From positions 1-8,239 of the forward strand of contig JAGUWE010000109.1 in assembly GCA_020062525.1 (NCBI GenBank): 8,239 bases of DNA, written 5' to 3'. Below the pieces are notes generated by a model that saw only the letters and a list, made by a program, of their open reading frames with translations, did no database searches and was not told the DNA's origin. This DNA comes from Patescibacteria group bacterium (GTDB lineage Bacteria > Patescibacteriota > Patescibacteriia > JAACEG01 > JAGUWE01). Every line of letters begins with the position of its first letter. Positions within the stretch are counted from its first letter, which is position 1. Shown piece after piece: positions 1 to 4,816 of this stretch. The translations under genes were made by a program, and so were the position numbers.

Positions 1-1430
1 CAAATTCAGAACAAAATTTGAAAGTCATTATTTCCTATGAGCCAGAAAATTTTCATTCTGAATTTCAAAAATCGGTCTTTTTCACCACCAAGATAGTGGC
101 TAATGTGATTGACTTGACAATTGAGGGTCCAGATAAAATTTTGGCTGATCAGTCAACGATTTACAAAATCAAATATAAAAACAATTCAGATCAGCCAATA
201 GAAAAATTGCAGGTAGAGCTTGTCTACCCACCGGATTTTAAATTTATTGAAGCCAGTCCCATACCTTCAAGCCCGCTAGAGGGTGAAAAACAAAATAATC
301 TCTGGCTAGTTGAAAGTTTAGGAGGGCTCGCTTCAGGTGAAATCAATGTTAAGGGCTCTTATCCGCAAAATTTAACTCAAGATCAAGAGTTGAAAGTTCA
401 AATTAAAATCAAAGATCTTAATAATCAATCAAAAATTTTAGCTGAAAAAAATTTTATCAGTCGTACACTGGGCAGTGCTTTAAGTTTGAATTTAATTATT
501 AATGGAACTTCTGTTGACAATTTTGCTAATTTCAATGACTGGTTAAATTATTCAGTTGTTTATAAAAACAAAAGTGAGACCCCGTTTAAGAATGTTAAAA
601 TTAGTGGTCAAATTTTAGCTTTGGCTGGCGATACATTATTTAATTTCATTGATTGGTCACAGATTACCGATAATAATCAGGGTCAAATTTCTGATAATAA
701 AATTACTTGGACAAGCGGTGAAATTTCAGAATTAACCTCGCTTGAGGCCGGCGAAGAAGGAGTGATTGACTTTAAAATCAAACTTAAATCTTACCCGCAG
801 TTAGAAGAACAAATTAAGAAAATAAGTTCAACTGATTATAAAATTGTGTCTCAAACTAACTTGCAAGCTGAAAACGGTTCACAGACTTCAACGACTGGAC
901 AAGTTTTGTCACTCATTCTTAAAAGTAATCAAATAACCACCAGAATTTTAAGTAATGCGACATTCACGGCCCAGGCCCGTTATTTTAATGACGATAACAT
1001 TGCGGTTGGTTCAGGACCATTGCCACCAAAAATCGGGCAGAATAGCAAATATCGCGTTTACTGGACAATTAGCGAGAGTCTTCATGCTTTAGAAAATGTT
1101 ACTGTTTCAGCTAATTTACCTTCAAATATTAATTTTACTAATAAGACCAATTTGACTCAGGGAGAAATTAGTTTCGCATCTGCTGCGCGAACAATAACTT
1201 GGACAATTAAATTAATTCCAGCCAATACTGGTGAAGCTCAAGCCGATTTTGAAATTGAGGTTACGCCTCGCCAAGAAGATTTGAACAAAATAATCAGTTT
1301 ACTTGGCCAGTCAACCCTAACCGCCATTGACAAACAAACCAACTCAACTATCACTTTAACCGCCAAACCTGTCACCTCTAATTTAGACGGCGATCCGATT
1401 GCTGAAGGAAAAGGACTGGTTGTTAATTAA
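1..1430 (+). CDS. C-terminal part of a large repeat-containing surface/secreted protein (5' end outside window)
   Basis: The frame is open to the window edge (first full codon at 3), so the TTG at 18 is not a real start and the N-terminus is missing. About 475 residues are visible. They contain no cysteine and are rich in Asn, Thr, Ser and Lys, with alternating hydrophobic residues typical of beta-sandwich domains. At least three similar modules can be seen, each with a 'Y.V.Y.N.S..P..NV.......P' core: 'YKIKYKNNSDQPIEKLQVEL', 'LNYSVVYKNKSETPFKNVKI' and 'YRVYWTISESLHALENVTVS'. Each is followed by a W-containing strand and a '.AGE...' turn. This resembles DUF11/CARDB-like extracellular adhesion or scaffold repeats. 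No transmembrane segment or sorting signal lies at the C-terminus ('GDPIAEGKGLVVN'), so any anchor must be N-terminal. Extracellular location is inferred from composition; the exact function is unknown. Confidence 0.6.
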   Translation, partial: NSEQNLKVIISYEPENFHSEFQKSVFFTTKIVANVIDLTIEGPDKILADQSTIYKIKYKNNSDQPIEKLQVELVYPPDFKFIEASPIPSSPLEGEKQNNLWLVESLGGLASGEINVKGSYPQNLTQDQELKVQIKIKDLNNQSKILAEKNFISRTLGSALSLNLIINGTSVDNFANFNDWLNYSVVYKNKSETPFKNVKISGQILALAGDTLFNFIDWSQITDNNQGQISDNKITWTSGEISELTSLEAGEEGVIDFKIKLKSYPQLEEQIKKISSTDYKIVSQTNLQAENGSQTSTTGQVLSLILKSNQITTRILSNATFTAQARYFNDDNIAVGSGPLPPKIGQNSKYRVYWTISESLHALENVTVSANLPSNINFTNKTNLTQGEISFASAARTITWTIKLIPANTGEAQADFEIEVTPRQEDLNKIISLLGQSTLTAIDKQTNSTITLTAKPVTSNLDGDPIAEGKGLVVN

Positions 1431-1547
1431 ATCCCAATATCCAAATCCCAATTTCAAGTCAAACCCCAAATCCCAATAAAAAATAGTTTTTTGGATTTTG
1501 GACTTTGGATTTATTTTGACATTTGAGTTTGGGATTTTTGATTTATT
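1431..1547. repeat. Spacer of heptad-periodic repeats, two halves in opposite orientation
   Basis: Nearly the whole spacer is a degenerate 7-bp-periodic repeat. The left half (1431-1477) reads as successive heptads such as atcccaa, tatccaa, atcccaa, tttcaag. The 12-mer ccaaatcccaat occurs exactly at both 1441 and 1466. The right half (about 1484-1547) is the same kind of repeat on the other strand: its reverse complement runs aatcaaa, aatccca, aactcaa, atgtcaa. The halves could fold into a loose hairpin around the A-rich/T-rich centre near 1477-1490. Related sequence recurs inside tgt and secA. No convincing promoter or ribosome binding site is visible ahead of tgt. Confidence 0.75.
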
Positions 1548-1877
1548 ATGTTTCAGATAATCAAAAAAAGTAACAAAAGTTTTGCCCGAGTCGGAGTTGT
1601 TAAGACACCACACGGTAATGTTATGACTCCCTGCTTTATGCCTATTGCGACTAAAGGAGCGGTAAAAAATTTAACCCCCGATGATTTAAAATCTTTGGGC
1701 GCTGATTTAATTTTGGGCAATACTTATCATTTATGGCTAAGACCGGGAGTAAAGGTTATCAATAAAGTTGGCGGTTTACATAAGTTTATGAATTGGTCCG
1801 GCCCAATTTTAACTGATTCCGGCGGCTATCAGGTATTTTCTCTTGAAAATAAAATCAAAAATCAAAAATCAAAATGA
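1548..1877 (+). CDS. tgt: Queuine/preQ1 tRNA-guanine transglycosylase, N-terminal part of a split gene
   Basis: Tgt exchanges guanine 34 of GUN-anticodon tRNAs for preQ1 (bacterial type) in the cytoplasm. This 109-residue piece matches the family's N-terminal quarter in order: 'TPHGNVMTPCFMPIATKGAVKNLTP', 'LILGNTYHLWLRPG', 'GGLHKFMNWSGPILTDSGGYQVFSL'. Asp90 in 'TDSGG' corresponds to the conserved active-site Asp89 of the E. coli enzyme. The frame then enters three exact atcaaaa heptads (1854-1874), encodes 'ENKIKNQKSK' and stops at TGA 1875-1877. The rest of the enzyme follows in the -1 frame from the ATG overlapping this stop (ATGA). The ATG at 1548 is the only sensible start and gives the standard N-terminus, although no clear Shine-Dalgarno precedes it (GGGA lies 13 nt upstream). 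It could be a pseudogene, a split gene or a frameshifted gene. Confidence 0.88.
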   Translation: MFQIIKKSNKSFARVGVVKTPHGNVMTPCFMPIATKGAVKNLTPDDLKSLGADLILGNTYHLWLRPGVKVINKVGGLHKFMNWSGPILTDSGGYQVFSLENKIKNQKSK

Positions 1878-1903
1878 CAAATAAAAATTTTAAAAATAAT
1901 CAG
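1850..1903 (+). repeat. Heptad repeat insertion that breaks the tgt frame
   Basis: Three exact tandem atcaaaa units (1854-1860, 1861-1867, 1868-1874) are followed by AT-rich sequence (acaaataaaaattttaaaaat). It lies exactly where Tgt family members go straight from 'DSGGxQVFSL' to the '(K/R)xTxEGxxF' segment. The inserted length is not a multiple of three, hence the change from the frame of 1548 to the frame of 1874. The last unit supplies the overlapping ATGA stop/start. Confidence 0.75.
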
Positions 1904-2794
1904 GAAAATTTCACAAGTTCAGTTAAAATTTCCGACGAGGGAGCGGAGTTTAGAGATCCTTTTGATGGCAAAAAATATTTTTTAACTCCAGAAAAAGCAA
2001 TTGAGATTCAATTGAAACTTGGTTCTGACATTATGATGGTTTTAGACGAATGTCCGCCCTATCCTTGCACTCGCCAGCAGGCCGAAAAAGCGGTAGAGAG
2101 GACGACGGTGTGGGCGAGAAGATGTAAGAGATACTTTATTAAAAAATTTCCAATTTCCAATTTCCAATTTCCAATTAAATCCCAAATTCCAAATTCAAAA
2201 CCTAAAATAATCAAAAGACCGTTGCTGTTTGGGATAACACAAGGGTCGGTTTATCAAGATTTGCGCGAACGTAGCGCCAGAGAAATGGTAGAAATTGGCT
2301 TTGACGGTTATGCTATTGGTGGTGTGGCAGTAGGGGAACCGCGGCAATATTTGGCTAAAGTTCTAAAATGGGCGCTCCCGCTTTTACCCGAGGACAAACC
2401 CCGTTATTTAATGGGTTTAGGCAGACCCGAAGAAATTGTTATGGCAGTGGAATTGGGTATTGATTTGTTTGACTGCGTGATTCCGACGAGGGAAGCAAGA
2501 CATGGCAGGTTATACAAATTTAAAAATCAAAAATCAATCCGCCAGCTGGCGGACAAAATTACAAGGCAAAATTCAAAATTTTATGAAACTATAAATATTT
2601 TAAACTCTAAATATAGATCTGATGTTTCTTTTGTGAATGAAAGTAATCTAAGAAATTATAACCTGGCTTATCTTCATCATTTGTTTCGATTGAATGAACC
2701 TTTGGCTATGAGATTAGCAACTTTGAATAATCTTAATTTTTATTTAAGTTTAATTACAAAAATTAGTCAGATGATTAAAAAGGGTGACAAATAA
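1874..2794 (+). CDS. tgt: tRNA-guanine transglycosylase, catalytic C-terminal part; zinc ligands lost
   Basis: This frame resumes Tgt homology from about residue 17 ('VKISDEGAEFRDPFDG'). It carries 'MMVLDECPPYPCTR' (substrate-binding Asp58), 'GITQGSVYQDLRERSA', 'GYAIGGVAVGEPRQ' and 'GIDLFDCVIPTREARHG', whose Asp200 is the catalytic nucleophile. The family's zinc site (CxCxxC plus His 26 residues later) aligns here to Val254, Glu256, Leu259 and Asn285, with conserved flanks 'RNYNLAYLHHLF' and 'LNNLNFYL'; no Cys follows the 'DCV' motif. Two extra in-frame segments are repeat-derived: residues about 90-113 (between 'CKRYF' and 'RPLLFGITQG') and about 214-240 (after 'RHGRLY'). The frame is open back to 1853, so a -1 slip on AAAA before the TGA at 1875 would yield one protein of about 415 residues (E. 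coli Tgt: 375). Otherwise ATG 1874 could be used by termination-reinitiation. The permease gene starts 5 bp downstream. Confidence 0.88.
   Translation: MTNKNFKNNQENFTSSVKISDEGAEFRDPFDGKKYFLTPEKAIEIQLKLGSDIMMVLDECPPYPCTRQQAEKAVERTTVWARRCKRYFIKKFPISNFQFPIKSQIPNSKPKIIKRPLLFGITQGSVYQDLRERSAREMVEIGFDGYAIGGVAVGEPRQYLAKVLKWALPLLPEDKPRYLMGLGRPEEIVMAVELGIDLFDCVIPTREARHGRLYKFKNQKSIRQLADKITRQNSKFYETINILNSKYRSDVSFVNESNLRNYNLAYLHHLFRLNEPLAMRLATLNNLNFYLSLITKISQMIKKGDK
2141..2205 (+). repeat. In-frame heptad repeat insertion within tgt
   Basis: Four exact tandem aatttcc units plus a partial fifth (2145-2176) are followed by taaatcccaaattccaaattcaaaa-like sequence (to about 2200), matching the spacer repeats at 1431-1477. 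It encodes the low-complexity segment 'KFPISNFQFPI' and onward to 'IPNSKPKI', placed in a surface-loop position between conserved Tgt blocks. The family normally has only a few residues here, so roughly 17 residues appear to be added without disturbing the frame. Confidence 0.75.
2516..2587 (+). repeat. In-frame repeat insertion in tgt with a 16-bp perfect palindrome
   Basis: The segment has heptad-like sequence (aaaaatcaaaaatcaat), then the perfect palindrome tccgccagctggcgga (2538-2553), then more repeat (acaaggcaaaattcaaaatttt). It follows 'EARHGRLY', where Tgt proteins normally continue within a few residues to 'VNIKNAKY'; here that block ('INILNSKY') comes about 27 residues later. The palindrome is GC-rich against an AT-rich background, and I recognise it as a type of repeat common in Patescibacteria assemblies (recall, not checked). 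Confidence 0.7.
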
Positions 2795-2799
2795 TATTA

Positions 2800-3561
2800 A
2801 TGGAAGAATTTTTTAAAATTCTAATTGTGAGTATTGCCGGCTTTTTGGGTGGATTTTTAGGCGGGCAGGTGGGTGGCGGAGCTTTAATTACTTTGCCCGT
2901 TCTTTTGGCTTTGGGGCTGGCGCCGTCGGTGGCGATGGGCACCAATGTGCTTCATGGCGTTTTTGGCAATTTAGCTAGTGGCCTTAGACATTTTAGAAAG
3001 AGACGAATTGATTTTAGAAAAATTTGGCCTTATTTAATTCTGGCTTTTTTAGGCGCGGCTATTGGTGCCAAGTTGAACATTTCCTTTGATCAGATTCTTC
3101 TTAAAAAAATTATTGCCTGGTTATTGGTGACATTGGTTATTTTAACCCTTTTTAAGGATTTCTTGGATAAAAAGTTACAGGTTTTAGAAACTCATCATAA
3201 AAAAGGAATGGAAGAAATTGCCTTAGGGTTAATTTTTCTTTTTGGCATTTACGGCGGTATGTTTAGTATTGCTATTACCACCTTGATAGCTTTTTTATTT
3301 TTAATTTTCTTGGGTAAAAGTTTTATTGACAGTATGGCTCATTCGTTTGTAGTGACAACTTTCTGCCTTTTAGGCGGCTCACTTATTTATTTTAGCCAGG
3401 GCGCGGTTAATTTTTTTTATCTGGTGCCGCTGACAATTTTTACTTGTTTGGGCTCCTGGCTCGGGACTGGCTTTGCGATTAAAAGGGGGGAAAGGTGGAT
3501 TCACCGGCTGTTTTTGGTAATTGTAATAATTTTAGTTTTGAAATTAATATTGAATTGGTAA
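2800..3561 (+). CDS. TauE/SafE (DUF81) family membrane permease
   Basis: This 253-residue integral membrane protein has about eight hydrophobic segments: roughly residues 5-22, 26-48, 74-93, 104-118, 139-165, 178-200, 204-226 and 234-252. The family signature is clear near the N-terminus: glycine-rich 'GGQVGGGALITLPVLLALGL' (21-40), 'AMGTN' and then a basic loop 'LRHFRKRRIDFR'. The second half repeats the pattern more weakly ('FGIYGGMFSIAITTL', then 'SFVVTTFCLLGG'). Members export or import small anions such as sulfite, sulfonates or sulfoacetate; the substrate cannot be read from sequence. The ATG lies 5 bp after the tgt stop, with a modest AGGG 15 nt upstream, so it is probably co-transcribed and translationally coupled with tgt. 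An intrinsic terminator follows. Confidence 0.9.
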   Translation: MEEFFKILIVSIAGFLGGFLGGQVGGGALITLPVLLALGLAPSVAMGTNVLHGVFGNLASGLRHFRKRRIDFRKIWPYLILAFLGAAIGAKLNISFDQILLKKIIAWLLVTLVILTLFKDFLDKKLQVLETHHKKGMEEIALGLIFLFGIYGGMFSIAITTLIAFLFLIFLGKSFIDSMAHSFVVTTFCLLGGSLIYFSQGAVNFFYLVPLTIFTCLGSWLGTGFAIKRGERWIHRLFLVIVIILVLKLILNW

Positions 3562-3607
3562 CCCTTCTCTAATTTTTAAAACTAAGTGTGGGGGGTAAAT
3601 TTTCAAT

Positions 3608-3641
3608 AGCCCACTCAAAAAACATCAAAGTGGGCTTTTTT
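3608..3641 (+). terminator. Intrinsic terminator after the tgt-permease unit
   Basis: An 8-bp perfect stem, agcccact (3608-3615) with agtgggct (3629-3636), encloses a 13-nt A-rich loop and runs directly into a T-tract (3636-3641). It lies 46 bp after the permease stop. Confidence 0.85.
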
Positions 3642-3644
3642 CTC

Positions 3645-3673
3645 TTGACTTTTTTATTTCTTTATGCTATCTT
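3645..3673 (+). promoter_or_regulatory. Probable sigma70-type promoter for the zinc-ribbon gene
   Basis: TTGACT (3645-3650) is separated by 17 bp from TATCTT (3668-3673), immediately downstream of the terminator. The start of transcription would be near 3680, leaving a leader of about 100 nt. The -10 matches consensus at only four of six positions, so the exact boxes are moderately certain. Confidence 0.55.
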
Positions 3674-3781
3674 TAAATTACTAATTATTTAGTTAGTTTG
3701 GGATAAACAATCTTTTCAAAGTTCGACTATTTTTAGGTCATTTGAGAAGGGGGTTTGCCAAACAAGAAAGGTCATTTAAAA

Positions 3782-3970
3782 ATGAATTCTCAAAATGACT
3801 TTGGTAGTCGTCAAATGTACCAAGGTGATTGGACTTGCGCCGAGTGTGGGGCTAAAATCACCGAACTGCCTTTTCAGCCAGACGGTGACCGGCCGATTTA
3901 TTGTCGGGATTGCCACCGGACTCGCCGACGCAGTCGCTTTAGCGATCGTGGACCAAGACGAAGATACTAA
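3782..3970 (+). CDS. Small basic CxxC...CxxC zinc-ribbon protein
   Basis: This 62-residue protein has two CxxC knuckles, Cys19/Cys22 ('CAEC') and Cys41/Cys44 ('CRDC'), 18 residues apart. The linker 'ITELPFQPDGDRPIYC' is the conserved part of a small zinc-ribbon family common in CPR bacteria. The C-terminal tail is strongly basic ('RTRRRSRFSDRGPRRRY'), suggesting RNA or DNA binding. I prefer the ATG at 3782, which has AAGAAAGG (3764-3771) 10 nt upstream; an in-frame TTG at 3755 would add nine residues but has a poorly spaced Shine-Dalgarno. The gene is monocistronic, with its own promoter and terminator. The zinc-binding reading rests on the cysteines; the cellular role is unknown and nucleic-acid binding is an inference. 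Confidence 0.78.
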   Translation: MNSQNDFGSRQMYQGDWTCAECGAKITELPFQPDGDRPIYCRDCHRTRRRSRFSDRGPRRRY

Positions 3971-3978
3971 AGATAAAA

Positions 3979-4010
3979 CTAAAAAGCCAGCTTAAATGCT
4001 GGCTTTTTAG
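3979..4010. terminator. Strong, possibly bidirectional intrinsic terminator
   Basis: Perfect 13-bp arms, ctaaaaagccagc (3979-3991) and gctggctttttag (3998-4010), flank a 6-nt loop. There is a T-tract on the + strand (4004-4015) and a matching A-tract start for the - strand. It begins 8 bp after the zinc-ribbon stop codon. Confidence 0.88.
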
Positions 4011-4118
4011 TTTTTGTATATTAAGGTGCGTAGAAAGTGTTTAAAAATGGCAAATTTTAGATTTTCTTTCTTTGCTCATTATAGCGGATTTGAAAAATTT
4101 GTCAAGGGTACCGTACAT
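4011..4118. other. AT-rich spacer upstream of the hpf promoter, nothing recognised
   Basis: The region between the terminator and the hpf promoter has no convincing gene. It holds two partly similar AT-rich blocks containing caaatttta (around 4051 and, within the promoter, around 4123). These could be coincidence or upstream activator-type AT tracts. Short open frames here on both strands look like chance. Confidence 0.4.
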
Positions 4119-4147
4119 TTGCCAAATTTTAAAATTTATTTTATAAT
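4119..4147 (+). promoter_or_regulatory. Strong sigma70-type promoter for hpf
   Basis: TTGCCA (4119-4124; five of six consensus) is separated by 17 bp from a perfect TATAAT (4142-4147). Transcription would start near 4153-4155, giving a leader of about 110 nt before the hpf ATG at 4263. Confidence 0.75.
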
Positions 4148-4161
4148 TGCTAGTGAGGAAC

Positions 4162-4183
4162 AAATGAACACTTGTGTTCATTT
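4162..4183. promoter_or_regulatory. Perfect dyad just downstream of the hpf -10: operator or leader hairpin
   Basis: aaatgaaca (4162-4170) and tgttcattt (4175-4183) form a perfect 9-bp inverted repeat around cttg. It would lie at about +8 to +30 of the transcript. It can be read as an RNA stem-loop or as a repressor operator (GAAC-N6-GTTC core). A related but shorter dyad, agaaca-c-tgttct, overlaps the end of hpf (4562-4574). Confidence 0.5.
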
Positions 4184-4203
4184 TGACCGAACGACGCAAT
4201 TTC

Positions 4204-4248
4204 ATGGATAGATTTCCCCGGGCCTCCATGCCTGGGGTTTAAATCCAT
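4204..4248 (+). promoter_or_regulatory. GC-rich stem-loop in the hpf leader
   Basis: ccccgggc (4216-4223) pairs with gcctgggg (4230-4237), seven Watson-Crick pairs and one G-U, around a ctccat loop. An outer 6-bp helix, atggat (4204-4209) with atccat (4243-4248), closes the structure over an internal loop. It ends 14 nt before the hpf ATG, in a stretch with no Shine-Dalgarno, so it could control translation. It has no T-tract, so it is not an ordinary terminator. Confidence 0.5.
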
Positions 4249-4262
4249 TTAATCAAACTACT

Positions 4263-4577
4263 ATGAACATTATTATCAGAGCGACTAATTTAGAACTTAC
4301 GCCCGAGCTTCGCGCTTATATTGAAGAAAAATTTTCAAATCTCACTCGCTATTTTGAAAACATTTTAGAGGTTCATATTGAAATTGAAAAAACCACTCGT
4401 CATCACCAGAAAGGTAGAATTTTCCGCGCCGAAGCTAATTTAAGAGTGCCGATCAAAGGACTACTCAGAGTAGAAAAAGCAGAAAAAGACATTTACAAGG
4501 CAATAGATAAAGTAAAAGACCACTTTAAAGAAGAACTCGTAAGGTACAAAGAAAAATTAAGAGAACACTGTTCTTGA
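4263..4577 (+). CDS. hpf: Ribosome hibernation promoting factor, short form (HPF/YfiA/RaiA)
   Basis: The 104-residue protein begins 'MNIIIRATNLELTPELRAYIEEKF', the canonical start of the HPF/RaiA beta-alpha-beta-beta-beta-alpha fold. It continues with 'VHIEIEKTTRHHQKGRIFRAEANLRVP' and the closing helix 'DIYKAIDKVKDHFKEELVRYKEKL'. Proteins of this family bind the 30S decoding region in stationary phase and block mRNA and tRNA access. The C-terminal dimerisation domain of long HPF is absent, so by itself it would not be expected to build 100S dimers in the way long HPF does. The gene has its own consensus promoter, a structured leader of about 110 nt, no evident Shine-Dalgarno and its own terminator, so it appears to be controlled independently of its neighbours. 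Confidence 0.95.
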   Translation: MNIIIRATNLELTPELRAYIEEKFSNLTRYFENILEVHIEIEKTTRHHQKGRIFRAEANLRVPIKGLLRVEKAEKDIYKAIDKVKDHFKEELVRYKEKLREHCS

Positions 4578-4603
4578 CCAGACAAATAATAGTAAAAACT
4601 TAT

Positions 4604-4628
4604 AGCAGGCCTAAAAACCTGCTTTTTT
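4604..4628 (+). terminator. Intrinsic terminator after hpf
   Basis: agcagg (4604-4609) pairs with cctgct (4618-4623) around an 8-nt loop and is followed by a T-tract (4623-4628). It begins 26 bp after the hpf stop codon. Confidence 0.75.
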
Positions 4629-4637
4629 ATTTACTCC

Positions 4638-4666
4638 TTGAATTTTTGTTTGATTTGAAATATAAT
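4638..4666 (+). promoter_or_regulatory. Sigma70-type promoter for secA
   Basis: TTGAAT (4638-4643) is separated by 17 bp from a perfect TATAAT (4661-4666). It lies just after the hpf terminator. Transcription from about 4673 would carry the hairpin repeat at 4689-4794 in the secA 5' untranslated region. Confidence 0.7.
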
Positions 4667-4688
4667 TAGGAAGTAATATTCTTCAAAT

Positions 4689-4794
4689 TGTCATCCCGCA
4701 CTTGATGCGGGATCCAGAGATTAGATTGAGGTCAAGACAGTTTTCTGGATTCCTGCTCCCCGATTTCTCGAGGACAAGTTTCGCAGGAATGACA
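4689..4794. repeat. 106-bp MITE-like palindromic element in the secA leader
   Basis: The ends are imperfect inverted repeats: tgtcatcccgc on the left against tgtcattcctgc on the right read in reverse complement. Internally, cccgca (4695-4700) pairs with tgcggg (4706-4711), atccaga (4712-4718) with tctggat (4744-4750), and tcctgc (4751-4756) with gcagga (4783-4788), giving a branched structure. The tgtcatcccgc...gcaggaatgac pattern is a widespread non-autonomous hairpin repeat known to me from several bacterial groups; no transposase is encoded. No clear target-site duplication flanks it. Confidence 0.8.
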
Positions 4795-4816
4795 GATTGT
4801 GTATTTTATATTTCTT

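Noticed and set aside
1516..1521. Perfect TTGACA upstream of tgt as a -35 box
   Set aside because: It falls inside the repeat, no acceptable -10 lies 16-18 bp downstream, and the start point would fall at or beyond the tgt ATG.
1383..1613. 76-aa - strand frame across the spacer before tgt
   Set aside because: Its peptide ('KIPNSNVKINPKSKIQK') is just the translated heptad repeat and it overlaps two + strand genes.
2141..2205. CRISPR array
   Set aside because: The repeat units are 7 bp, contiguous and without unique spacers, and lie within a coding frame.
1548..2794. TGA recoding (genetic code 25) as the explanation for the tgt interruption
   Set aside because: Reading through the TGA at 1875 stays in the wrong frame, and long genes such as secA contain no internal TGA.
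3755..3781. TTG at 3755 as the start of the zinc-ribbon gene
   Set aside because: The purine-rich stretch abuts the TTG with almost no spacing, whereas ATG 3782 has a well-spaced AAGAAAGG.
4014..4211. 65-aa open frame on + strand between the two terminator/promoter units
   Set aside because: It starts at a TTG right after a terminator, overlaps the strong hpf promoter and leader hairpins, and has no recognisable domain or Shine-Dalgarno.
4041..4229. 62-aa open frame on the - strand opposite the hpf leader
   Set aside because: It is antisense to the promoter and hairpins and its sequence looks random; no promoter or binding site was seen for it.
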